Shown: in pieces, positions 12,018-22,289 of the stretch | How the letters are laid out: every line of letters starts with the position of its first letter | How positions within the stretch are numbered: position 1 is the first letter of the stretch | Origin: Blastocladiella emersonii ATCC 22665 | Taxonomy: Eukaryota; Blastocladiomycota; Blastocladiomycetes; Blastocladiales; Blastocladiaceae | Assembly: GCA_025594325.1 (NCBI GenBank) | Contig: JANHCV010000003.1 | Coordinates: forward strand, 2,232,001 to 2,296,000 | Reading direction: 5' to 3' | Length of the DNA stretch: 64,000 nt | Translations under genes and position numbers: made by a program | The notes under the pieces: model-generated | Database searches by the model: none | What the model saw: only the letters and a program-made list of their open reading frames with translations | Told to the model about the DNA's origin: nothing

Positions 12018-13871
12018 CTACGCGGGCGGAGCGGACTCGCGGGCGGGAGCGACCGCGGCTGCAGCGGGAGCTGGTCCGGCGGCGGAAGTCGGTGCCTCGC
12101 TCGGCCGCGGCTCGGATTCACTTGGAGGCGCGGCCACCGAGGACGAGGACGGTGTCCGAGCGACCCGCCGCGGGGCCGAAAAGTACGCGGGCGCGTCCTG
12201 GTCGCCGAGATCCACTTCTGCAGCTGGAGACACCGCACGTGCCTCGCCCTCGGCCGCGGGCGCGACCTCCAACGACGCGGGCGGCGTCTCGACTATCGGC
12301 GCGAGCTGGCTCTCGAGCGGGGCGTCGACGGGCATGTACCGCGGGAGCTCGTCGACGGTATCCTCGCGGCCGGCCGTGACGTGGATGGCGCCGCTCGCGG
12401 TACGGCGGTATCGTGCGCGCTCGAGGGGCTCGAGCATGGCGCCCGACACGGGCTGCAGGGCGAGCTCGCGCTGCGTGGTGCGGATCGCGCCCGACATCTT
12501 GCGGTTGAATCCGAGAAAGAACTTGATGATGGGCCGCGAGTACACGGCGATCAGGTAGATGGCGATCAGGACGACGAGGAACAGGACGTTTCCCAAAGGC
12601 AGGGACCGCGACCGCGGGTCGACCGAGATCGGGAACTCGTCGCTGAGGGCGAACCCGGGCGCGCGGTTCGTCCACGACTCGCACCGGCCCGACGCGCACG
12701 AGCCGTACCGGCACCCCGCGATCGTCGTGCACGCGCCGCCCGCCTCGGCCGTCGCCGCGTACACGCCGTTGCTCGGCGACTGCGGCGACACGGCGCAGTA
12801 CACGAGCGCGTACATGTTGGCCGGGTTCAGGATCCGGATCGTCGACCCGAACGTCGCCAGCGCAAACTCGGGCTTCCCCGCGCCGCCGCGCAGCACGTAC
12901 GGCACCGGCGACCGGTCGTCGAGCGCCACGTCCGTCGGCTCCGCGTAGATGGCCTTGGTCGTCGTCGCCGTCGACGTGGCCGCGGCGGCCTGGGCCTCCT
13001 CGAACTCGCGCGGCACCGCCTGCAAGATGTACGCCTTGGTCAGCCGCGTCGTGTTGCCGCGCCGGTTCACGGTGCGGCCCTCTTTCGGGTACCCGAGCAC
13101 GTCGAGCTCCTTGGTGGTGCACGGCATCCCGACCGGCATCGTCGGCACGCAGATCCCGAGCTCGTTGGCCGGCGGATTTGAAAGCGGCTCCCGGCGCCCA
13201 ACCGCCGCGAGGTGCTTGTCGAGCAGCGGGCCGAACACGGCCGGGTCTGCGCCCGGCGGGAGCGACGGCAGGTACGCGCCGACAGCGCGCAGCCGATCCG
13301 AGCGCAGCGGCAGGCAGATGTTGGCCGCGACGCCCGCGAATTCGTCGGGGCACTTGGCGATGGAGCAGTCCTCGAGCGCCGCCACTAACGGGAGAGACAG
13401 TCGCGTCAGTCTCCATCGTATCGCGCGCGGAGAAGAGTACGCACTTTGCTCAACCATGGTCTTGGACAACAGGTCGATCCGCGAGATGGCCGTGATCCCA
13501 ATCTTGGCGCACTCGCGCTGCTGGCACTGCGCGAGCCGCTCGAAGGCGCGGTCCTCGGGGATCGGGCACGGCCGCACCGACTGGTTTGGCAGTCTCGCGT
13601 TCGCCGGCTTCACCTCGCACACGCCGTAGATGGGCAGCCGGTTCTCGGCCACGGGCAGCGCAAACAGCGGCGACGGCGCTGTCAGATCGACGATCAGCCG
13701 CGGGACCTCGGTCGCGGTGGCCGCTGGTGGTGGTGGTTGTTGGAGGGTCGGCGTAGATGAGGTTGTCGGGGCGAGGGTTGGCGTGGTGGCCGACACGGAA
13801 GGCGACGGCGCGGCCGAGGATGACGCCGTGCTGGCCGTGGTCGCGGTGGCGGTAGGGGTCGCGTCCGCCAT
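12018..13871 (-). CDS. Cys-containing single-pass membrane protein with a long cytoplasmic tail, unknown function
   Basis: A 617-residue open frame. It starts with about 55 residues of Ser/Thr/Ala/Pro low complexity (possibly O-glycosylated), then a domain of about 360 residues with many cysteines (motifs such as CPIP, QQREC, DCSIAKC, NICLP, GICVP, YGSCASGRC). One hydrophobic segment follows at about 427-447 (NVLFLVVLIAIYLIAVY), then an Arg/Lys-bearing juxtamembrane segment and a Pro/Ala/Glu-rich tail of about 150 residues. This looks like a type I surface protein, but the first ATG is not followed by a clear signal peptide, so an upstream exon may be missing. A probable 60-nt phase-1 intron lies inside the frame at 13444-13385 (GTGCGT...CTGAC...TTAG). 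It is a multiple of three and stop-free, so the frame stays open whether spliced or not; removal gives 597 residues. No family recognised. Confidence 0.7.
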   Translation of the reverse strand: MADATPTATATTASTASSSAAPSPSVSATTPTLAPTTSSTPTLQQPPPPAATATEVPRLIVDLTAPSPLFALPVAENRLPIYGVCEVKPANARLPNQSVRPCPIPEDRAFERLAQCQQRECAKIGITAISRIDLLSKTMVEQSAYSSPRAIRWRLTRLSLPLVAALEDCSIAKCPDEFAGVAANICLPLRSDRLRAVGAYLPSLPPGADPAVFGPLLDKHLAAVGRREPLSNPPANELGICVPTMPVGMPCTTKELDVLGYPKEGRTVNRRGNTTRLTKAYILQAVPREFEEAQAAAATSTATTTKAIYAEPTDVALDDRSPVPYVLRGGAGKPEFALATFGSTIRILNPANMYALVYCAVSPQSPSNGVYAATAEAGGACTTIAGCRYGSCASGRCESWTNRAPGFALSDEFPISVDPRSRSLPLGNVLFLVVLIAIYLIAVYSRPIIKFFLGFNRKMSGAIRTTQRELALQPVSGAMLEPLERARYRRTASGAIHVTAGREDTVDELPRYMPVDAPLESQLAPIVETPPASLEVAPAAEGEARAVSPAAEVDLGDQDAPAYFSAPRRVARTPSSSSVAAPPSESEPRPSEAPTSAAGPAPAAAAVAPARESAPPA

Positions 13872-15111
13872 GGTCTCAGAAGTGCAGCAAGTCGGGGAGG
13901 CGCTTCGCGTCGCGCTCGTCGCAGGCGAGGCTCGCTATGAGGAGCACCAGCTGCCCGATGGGACGAGCTCGACAAGCACCAGGACGGGTCGCGCGCGCGC
14001 GGCGAAGGCGGGTGGCGCACCGTGTGGCGGAACATGGCGGCGCCGCGGCTGACCAAGTCCCTGGCTTCGCCGCCCCTCCCGGCCCGACGCCGGCGCTGGT
14101 GCCGGCGCCGATTGGATCACCGAAGCATCAAGCACAACTAACACTAGCAGCTCCGTGGCCGGCCACAGGCCGCCTGTGTGGAAACCCTTCGCGAGGCGAA
14201 ATTCATACACCCTCAGTTCCTTACCACACGCAGTGGGCCCAGTGTCTGACGGCGGATTCCGTGCTCGCAACATGTCTCGTCCATGAAATGACATCGCGTA
14301 CCGCACATAAATCAGCAATGAGTCTGCTGCATGGACGTGTTGCACGCTCGCCCGTGAAATCCGTGAAGGGATTCGACACCTTAGGCGTACGCGGTTGGTC
14401 GCACACTCAGTCTCAGAGACGCGCACACAGTTCCAGCTTGCTTCGAAGTCAGCCCACCAAGCGCATCTCACGGAAAATCAAGCTGGTCCTCTCTGAGAGC
14501 CGGGGGGAGGGAGACCCTCCCCCCTGGACCCCCCCTCCCCTGTCGCTGCGCGGCCATCGTGAGCTGGACCTGGGTCAAACTGAATCCTGAGCGCGGGACG
14601 ACCCGTGGTGCGGTCGCACGCGGCAGATGAGGTTCGCGCGCACGCCTGGGTTGACGAACGCCGTGCATCTAAGCAGCGGGTCCGCAAGCGGTGACGGGAC
14701 GCGGGATCGGCGGAAATCGGTGCAGTCCCAGGCGCAGTCCCACCACCGCCCTGAGCCGCCGGTTGGTCGCGGTCACGGTGTGCGGTGCAGCAGCGTCCAC
14801 TGCCGTTGCCAAGAGTTACATGTGAGTCCGCCAAGCTTCGACCGGTTCAGGGAGGGAGGGAGAGAGAGGGCCAGGGACGACGTGCTTCGTGCGGGTCCGC
14901 CGCTCGAGGCGAAGGCGAGAGAGCGGGCCGCCTTGCGCACGTGGAGTGACCGGCGCGCGGGCCCGAGATGAGCCGCGTGGCTTGAACGCGCAGGCGGGGA
15001 AAAGGCGGAGTTTTTTCCTGGCTGGCCGCTCACCGCAATGCACTGTGATACCCGTTGTATGAGCAATTAATCAGGTCCGAGCTCCGTTAAGTAAGAGATG
15101 TATTCTACGCG
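13872..15111. other. Intergenic region between the membrane-protein gene and Ku80
   Basis: No gene supported. It contains the promoter side of the minus-strand membrane-protein gene and the 3' side of Ku80. A perfect 10-bp inverted repeat (6 G, A, 3 G with its complement, 3-nt loop) lies at 14502-14524, followed by a C-rich run. AT-richer sequence around 15050-15105 next to the Ku80 stop is a plausible 3' end region. Confidence 0.5.
14502..14524. repeat. Perfect 10-bp G/C inverted repeat with 3-nt loop
   Basis: Left arm 14502-14511 and right arm 14515-14524 are exact reverse complements around the loop AGA. It is followed directly by another C-rich tract, so one strand is strongly purine-biased and the other pyrimidine-biased. 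It could form a hairpin or unusual structure. No gene function is implied. Confidence 0.7.
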
Positions 15112-17786
15112 CTACGCGCTCGGCCGCCACAGCCCCTCGCGCTCGACGAGCACCCACAGCGGGGACCGCTCGGCCCTGTGCTTGGCCATGACGGCGTCGA
15201 GGTCGGGGTTGCCGTCGTGCTCGTTGGCGCCGCGCACGAGGTACCGGACACACTCGGCGGCCTCCGCGAGGGCCGCCGGGTCCGTGGTCCGCGCCGCGAG
15301 GTCGGCCGCGATCGCCGCGAGCTCGGTGATACACGCCTCGACGTTATCCACGTCCTGCGCCGCGATCTGCCGCGCGAAATCGGCGCGCCAGTCGGACACG
15401 CGGATCAGGGCCGCCTTGGGACCCGACGGCGCGGGCCGTTTCGCGGCGCGGCCGGACTCGTCGTCGCCGTCAAGGGCCGCGGCGGACTGCGAAGCGGCGC
15501 CGCCCAGCGCGATGCGGTCCGAGAGGGTGGACTTGGCCAGCGGGTTGGCGGCCACGCCGACACCGCCCGCGCCGCCCGCCGCGGCAGCGCCCGCGCGCTT
15601 GCGCTTGTTCGAGTCCTTTTCGACCTTGACCGTCGGGAACGCGCGGCCGACCAGGGCCACGACCGCGCGCCGGTCCGGGTGCGCCCACAGGTGCGCGGGC
15701 GGGTCGAGCTGCGCCATGGCCGGGTCCACGTTCGCGGCGACCGCCGCCGCAGGTTGCGACGCGGCGGCGCCCTGGCTCGCAGCAATCTGCGTGGCGGCGG
15801 CAGCGGGGACAGGCGCCGTCGAGTGGCCCGCGACGGGGACGGGCGGGATCACGAGCGGCACGTCGGGGCGCAGGGCGCGGTGCTCGAGGGCGCGGTGGAC
15901 GCGCTGGACGAGCGGGTGGCACACGGCGCGCGGGCGGAGGAGCTCGGCGCCGCGCCGCTCGCCCGCCGCCGTGTAGTGCGGGTTGGTCGACTCGTGCGCG
16001 TGCACGTCGGCGCGGTTGCTGTACCCGGGGTCCGTCTCATCGTTTTCGTCCTCGGCGTCGTCGTCGCTGTCGACCAGCGTCATATTCGCGACGAGGATCG
16101 CCATGGCGCGGCGCTGGTCGGTCGTCGGCACGAACCGCGGCGGCATGAGCTGCGCGCCGGGCCCGCGGCCGGGGAGCCGGTGCGCGCGCTTGGCGCGGGC
16201 CTTGATCTCGGCCATGGGGAGCATCTCCTCGCCGCTGAACGACAGGTATGGGCGGAAGTCGAGCGACATGGTCGACAGGTACCGCACGTCCTGCGTCGTG
16301 GGCAGCTCGACGTGCAGGAGGCCGTACTTGGTGGCGCCGCGGACATGCGGGATCAGGGCGACGAGGACGGGGCCCGATTTCGCATTGTACTTGTACTTGG
16401 CGAGAGCCGCGACGCCGCGCGCGCGCATCGCGCGGACGAGCCCGGCGAGGCGCAGGTCGGCGCCCGGCACCTTCGGGTCGGCCATGACCACGCGCACCGT
16501 CTCCATGTACATTTCGCGGCGGATCGAGCCGACGGGGAGGAACCCGATGACCTCGAACCCCTTGGACTCGTCGGCCACGGGCAGGTCCGTCTCCCACTCG
16601 CCCACGGGCACCACGGCCTTGCCGTACCGGTACGCGTTGATCACGGCCGACTTGTCGAACACGTCGTGCCGCGACGCGTCCAGCTCGCCGTTCTCGTCCA
16701 GCACCTTGTAGTGCGTGTCGCGGCTCACCGTCTTGCCGCTCGCTGCGGCCTCGGCGAGCGCTTCGGCGGTCGGGGCGGGCGCCGACTCCTTGGCCGCGCC
16801 CTGGGTACCAGAGCCGGCAGCGCCGCCGAGGTCGCCGAGATCGTCCCAGTTGTCGAGCTCGCTGCCGCCGGCGCCGCCAGCACCTGCACCCGCACCGGCA
16901 CCACCACCGGCCGGCGCCTCGCTCTCCATGTCGAGCGCAGGATCGCTGACCATTTTCGGGCGTGGCGCCGTGGCGAGCTTGGTTTTGAGGCACATGACGA
17001 CGGGGAACGAGATGGACGTCTCGAGGCTCTGCGGCGGGCCGAGGTACAGCCACGTGGCGCCGTACGGCCGGCTCGTCGCGTGGGCGATGGCGAGCGGGTC
17101 CTCGGGCCGGCGCATGCTGTCCTCGGCGCGGTGCACGGTGCCGCCCGTCTCGTGGGCAATGTAGCGGAGGACGGGTTCCGCGGCGCGGGACGGGTCCGGT
17201 TCCGTGGGCTCGTCCTCGTCCTCGTCGCCGAGACCGAACGCGACCACATCGATCGTCACGTTCTTCTCGATGGCCTGGTTCAGGACCGAGTCGAGCTCGG
17301 GCGACGCGGTGGCGGCAGCGGCCGCGTGCGTGATGACTACGACGCGCTTCGTGTACTTGTAGTGGGCGCAGTGGGTGGAGATCTGGTCGAGCGCCCACAC
17401 GAGGCCGCCCATGACGTCCCCGGTCGGGCGCGACGGCGAAAGGCGGAGCGTGTCGACCTGCGAGAGAAGGGGCACCGAGACGGGCGCCATCTCGTGGGCC
17501 GGGTCCCACAGCTGGTACACGCCGTCGTACCCGGCATACTGGCCCATGCTCCGGTAGTGCGTCAGCTGGCTCCCGATCAGGAAGACGGCGACGTCGTCGT
17601 TGTTTTTGAAGTCGCGCGCCTGTCACTTGGGCGTCAGTATACAGTGGCGAGGGGTCATGGCGGGAAGAGAAGGCGGACCTTGAGCGACAGTAGCGTCATG
17701 AGGATCGAGCGCCCCGCGACCGCGAGGTCGGGCCCCATGGACTGCGACACGTCGAGGACGAAGACGGTGGCAAACTTTTGCGCCAT
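15112..17786 (-). CDS. YKU80: Ku80 subunit of the Ku DNA-end-binding heterodimer, two exons
   Basis: Partner of Ku70; the ring-shaped heterodimer binds double-strand ends, starts non-homologous end joining and acts at telomeres in fungi. Exon 1 is 17786-17679 (36 codons), exon 2 is 17619-15112; the 59-nt phase-0 intron 17678-17620 has a CTGAC branch-like site and ends ACAG. The protein is about 871 residues. The N-terminal von Willebrand A-like domain begins MAQKFATVFVLDVSQSMG; its DxSxS (D12, S14, S16) looks like an intact MIDAS. The vWA domain runs to about 240. After an Ala/Gly/acidic linker comes the Ku core beta-barrel (about 330-580; FEVIGFLPVGSIRREMYM and GLLHVELP blocks), then a C-terminal arm and an Ala-rich region with a basic patch NKRKRAG (possible NLS). 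The last about 110 residues resemble the helical Ku C-terminal domain. The start is 176 bp from the stop of ARMC3. Confidence 0.9.
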
Positions 17787-17962
17787 GTGCAGCAAGTCGT
17801 TGAGTGTCCGATCGCCGCCGTCAAGGATGCATGGACGCCGCGCGGCTTCAGTGGGGAGAGCGATCTCGGCGGAGGTGACTCCTCGCTTTCCAACGCGTCG
17901 GCCACATCACGGCGCGCCATCACCCTCATAGCGTACAAGAATGTGTATTCAAGCAACCAAAT

Positions 17963-20943
17963 CTACAACCGCACATACCGCCCGGCCGCCGGCGTCCCGA
18001 CCACGAGCAGCCGCGCGGTCACCCCGGCCTCGGCCTCGAGATCCAGGATGACCGCGACCTCCTCGCCGCCGCCGACGGACCCGTCATCGAGCGCCGCGAC
18101 CACGGCCGCGCCGTCGCCGTCCACCATCTCCGCGGCCACGTACCCAGCGCGCACCGTCGCCTCGTTCCAGCACCGCCCGTACTCGCCCCGCACCAGCGCC
18201 ACGCCCACGCCGAGCCGGTCGCACACGGCCTTAAGCAGCAGCGCGCGGTGGCCTGGCGCCGTCATGGCCGGGAGCGCGGTGGTCGCCGGCAGCACGTTGC
18301 TGCCCGCGGCGCACTTGAGCTCGGCCAGCCGGAACGCGGCTTCGGCGGTCGCGGCCGACGTCAGCGCCCCGAGTCGGCGCGCGATCGCGGTCGCGGCGGC
18401 GGAGAGGAGCGCCGGGACGTATTGCGCGGGGACCGCCGCCGGTGCTGGTTCCGCCGAAGGGGCGTCGCCCGCGACAGCAGCCGGCGGCAGCGGCACCCCA
18501 GCCGCCCTGCGCACCTCGTCGCAGATCTCCCGCACCGCTTGTTCGTCGGGCGCAATCCACACGACCGCCGCGCGTGTATCCAGCGGCGACGCGCGGAGCG
18601 TGTCGAGCGACGGGAACGACGGACCGGTGCCGGACGACGACGATGGCCGGTACGCAGCGCCCGTGTCGTAAAAGTCGGCGCGCGCCGTCGAGTGGTGTGC
18701 GTCGAGCCGCGCGTGCAGCCAGTACCGCGCCGACAAGTGGTGGTCGAGCAGCTTGTCGAGCGCGGTGCGCGCGAGCGGGACCGCGTCCATGAGCGGGAGC
18801 AGGCGCGCGGTCGCGCCGGACTGGCAGAAGTCGGCGGCGATGTCGTCTACGCGGGGAGAAGTCAGTCTACGGTCGAGAGGTGGGGAAGCGCAGAGCGCAC
18901 CTTGGCTGCTGGCCATGGACACGACCGAGCACACGGCATGGACCGACGCGGGCGCGAGCTTCGGCGCGTTATCGAGCAGGGCCATCGTGACCGCAACCCC
19001 GTTCGCCGTGCGGAACGCCGCGCGCGCCGCGGGTTCCTGGAGCAGCCGCGCGAGGGCCGCGAGGACCTCGTCGACCTTGACCCCCGCGGCGCTCTTGGCC
19101 TCGACGACCGAGACAAGCACCGCGACTGCGTCGAGCCTTACGAGTTCCTGGCGACACGGGTCGTCGTCGCTCGCGTTTCCGATACACAGCGCGGCGGGCG
19201 CCGGGTCGTCGAGCGCGCCGGCGAACCGGACCAGGTCGCCGAGCGCCGGGTGCGTGCGCACGCGCAGGCGCAACTTGGCGATGGTGAAACAGTTTGCGAG
19301 CGCGAGCAGGATCGCGTCGCGCACGTCCGCGTCGTTGAGCCGCTGCAGGAGCACGTCGAAGACGGGCGATTTCAGGACCTCGGGCTCGTTCGAGTCGTGC
19401 GGCAGGATGACGTGCAGCGCGAGCGCGGCGGCGGACACGATGGACGGGTCCGGGTGCGACAGCGCCGAGAAGAGGCCCGACAGGCAGCCCGAGTCGCGGA
19501 TCGCAGCTTGGTTCTCGGCTACACAATCCATGGTTTAGTTTGAATACGAGTGGAGCGGGTCCGGATACGCACGTTCACGGCCGAGCACCGCGAGAAAATC
19601 AGTCGCGGCGCGCTTGACCTTGAGGTCCTCCTTGACGAGCAGCTTCGCGACGTGCTCGGCGGCGGGCGTCTCGCGCATGCCGGCGTTCATGGGCTTGTCC
19701 TCGAGGCACGCCGAGAGAGCAGCGAGCACCGCGTGTGCGGCGTTGGCGTGCGACGGGAGCGCGAGCAGCTCGACGAGCCGCTTGTGCACGGCGAGCTTGC
19801 GCATCTCGAGCCGCGCCGCGCTGTCCTGCGCACACCGCGCCAGCGCCGCGAGCGCCAGGTCCTGGATCTCGGGGTACTCGGACGCGCACCCGTCGACGAG
19901 GGACGGGATCGCGCCCAGCGTGCGGATTGCGGTGCGGCACGCGTCTACGCGACGGGCGTGTGGGTTAGGGTGGGATGGGGGATAGGGTGGGCGGGCGAGC
20001 GTACAGTCTTCGAGCAGGACATGGATGGTGGCCGTGGCGGAACGGCGCACGTCGGGGTCGGCCGAGGCCATGAGGGACGCGAGCTGCTTGATGCCGCTCT
20101 GCTTGCGGACCGCGTTCTTGACCGAGTCTACTCCGATCAGCGAGTGTAAGCTTTGGTGGGTGACGAGAGTCCGAGAAAACGTACATTCGCGAGCAATGTG
20201 GGAAAGCGTCGCGCACGCCTCGTCGAGAATTTCGACGGCCTCCTCGGACTGGATCAGCTGGAGCAGGGCCATGACCGTGTCGGCCGCGGCCATGTCCGGC
20301 GTCACTTGCTCTACACGCGGGCCGGGCGTCAGCGACACGCTCATCGCGGTCCGCGAACCAACGTACCAATGTCGGTCACGCATGACAGACACGCGGTGAT
20401 ATGCTTCTTGAGCGCCGTCGACTCGGTCCCGCGGCCGCGGAGGAGCGCGATGAGCTCGGGCACGATGCCCTGCGAGACGAGGTACTGGCGGTGGGTCTTG
20501 CTCTCGGCGCCGTACTTGACGAGGGCCTCGAGGACCGAGCAGCACAGCGCCGTGTCGGGGGTCTTGAGCAGCAACAGGAGCGACTGCGCGTCGGCGACCT
20601 GCAGCGCCACGTTCTCGGCGATCTTGTCTACTGGCGCAGCCTGGGCGGGCGGGGTCGGGGTCGGGGTCGGGGTGGTTAGTAGCTACATCGACGGGGGAGT
20701 TGAGGGCGAGGACCAACCATGGGCGACGCGTGGGCCGCCTTGCCAGTCATTGCCGCCGTGGACCCCTCGCCCAAGTGCTCCACGGATGGCATGTAGAGAG
20801 AATGGTGTGGTCACGGTCCGGCAACGATCCGTGTGTGCTGCATGGCATAGAGATGCATGTGGCGGTGGGCGTACCGCGATGGAGGGCGACGCGGCGCTCG
20901 CAGCGGCGGCTGCCGCCTGGGCTGTTGCAGCAGCGGTTGCCAT
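17963..20943 (-). CDS. ARMC3: ARMC3-like armadillo-repeat protein with C-terminal EDR1/peptidase-like domain, about eight exons
   Basis: ARMC3 is an armadillo scaffold found mainly in organisms with motile cilia; its molecular role is poorly defined. Supported exons: 20627-20367, 20310-20185, 20127-20005, 19944-19573, 19518-18901, 18846-17963. All are phase 1 with introns of 54-60 nt (GTACG or GTGCG ... TAG). Each join restores armadillo sequence, for example CVTDIEQVTP, HIAREYSVKN, LLEDYACRTA, GREPENQAA and SSQDDIAADF. The 54-nt intron 18900-18847 is in frame and stop-free. After the repeats come LSARYWLHARLD and ADFYDTG, then the C-terminal domain with LKCAAGSNVLP, GHRALLLKAVCDRLGV and LVRGEYGRCWNEA, which match the family block order. 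The N-terminus is uncertain: either exon 20943-20875 (23 codons) spliced to a segment near 20790-20690, or a start inside that segment. Total is about 830 residues, like other ARMC3 proteins. Confidence 0.85.
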
Positions 20944-22289
20944 GGTTGTGGAGTGAGAGAGGGGCAGTCGTTGCGTGATGCCATGGGCCCCGACAGGAGT
21001 CGGCGTCGCGGAGGGAGGAGGTTCGAGGTTTGAGGCGGGCGCGACGCGTCCTCGCGTGCGAGACAGCCGCGCGACGCGTCGGCCAATCACGTTGGCGGCG
21101 CCAAAACCCGCGATTTCGGGTGATAAATTGTGCAAGCGGTCGCGGCACGTGGGCGCAGCTCCGTGATTCGCGGGCGGGTTGCGCCACGCTGCCGCGCGCG
21201 CGGTCTCGCTGGTCGCCGCACACGCGCCGGCCGGGTCGACTGGCCTCCCCTCCGCCCCCATCCGGCCGCAACGGTCGACCCGCCTAGAACTGGCCGCAAC
21301 GTATCTGATACCGCCGCGCGCGCACTTTCGAAAAAGCCGCTACGCCACGACTGCGCGCTTGACCGGTCCCCGCTGCACGCACGCACGCACGCACGCACCA
21401 CGCGCTTACGTCGCTGCGCCGGCTGTCCCTGCTCCATTGGCACCGGCAGCGCCGCCTATCGCTGCTGAAGCGCTCCATCGTATGTCAAGCTCGCTTCTCG
21501 GCCGGGGATCCCATCGCGCACTGGGGTCCAGCGGCAGCCCGAGCCACCATGGATCAGTGCGTGCTTGCATGGAGACCCTCGCGCTTGCTCGAGGATCCCC
21601 CGCCCGCGTCGTCCATGGTGTCGGGATTTTCGCAACTGACCCGGCCTCGATCCGTGCAGCTAGGTCGCTGCCATCAGTCAGCGCGTCGCCATCGCCCTCG
21701 TTCCTGCGCGCCGGCCCGCCGCCCGAGCCGTTGTTCGAATCACGCCGTTGCCATCGCACGCGCGCGCCGTGATCCACCTGGTCGCCGCTGCGTTGCTCCT
21801 GCTGTTGCACGCGTGCGCTCGCCGAGCCGAGCACCGCGCCGGTACGCGTCACTCTTTGGTCGGCGCCATGCCGCCGTCTGGTGGATGTGGTGGTGGTCGG
21901 GCGCTGGCGCTGCTGGTGTTCGAGGGAGGACGCCCACGCCACCCACCGCTGCGACGCCGCCACTCGCTCGCCGCCCCGGCGCCCTGGCCTATTCTAACGC
22001 CCGCTCTCTTTCATGCTCCCTCTCCCGCTCGTTCGTTCGTGTTTGCCTTGGATTCTCGCCTGCCGCGCTCGCTCCGACTCGCTGCATCGCGACCGCCCCG
22101 CAGCCCACGGACCGTGCCCCTGATCGCGACGCTCTCAGCAAAGCCACCGCCTCTTCGCCTTCGCCCTTGCCCTCGCCCTCGTCGCTTCTGATCCAGGTCT
22201 GCCCTCTCGATGCTCAGCCACCCTTGCAACCGTCTCTAACGATCTCGCGCATTGTAGCCTCCGCCGCTGACCCTCTACCCGTCGTCGAC
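20944..22289. promoter_or_regulatory. Divergent promoter region between ARMC3 and the Cdc24-like gene
   Basis: About 1.3 kb between two genes that read away from each other. The part next to the + strand gene (about 21.95-22.29 kb) is strongly CT-rich, as expected for a fungal promoter or leader. A (CACG)n microsatellite lies at about 21376-21398. The open frame of the + strand gene continues upstream to 21549, but that part is Arg/Pro/Ser-rich and looks non-coding. No specific factor site can be assigned. Confidence 0.45.

Noticed and set aside
15178-17931. A 917-residue antisense frame over Ku80
   Set aside because: GC-driven shadow with no recognisable motif; the opposite strand encodes Ku80.
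21549-22289. N-terminal extension of about 247 residues on the Cdc24-like protein
   Set aside because: Arg/Pro/Ser-rich, CT-rich leader-like DNA with no conserved block. The ATG at 22290 gives a normal N-terminus.
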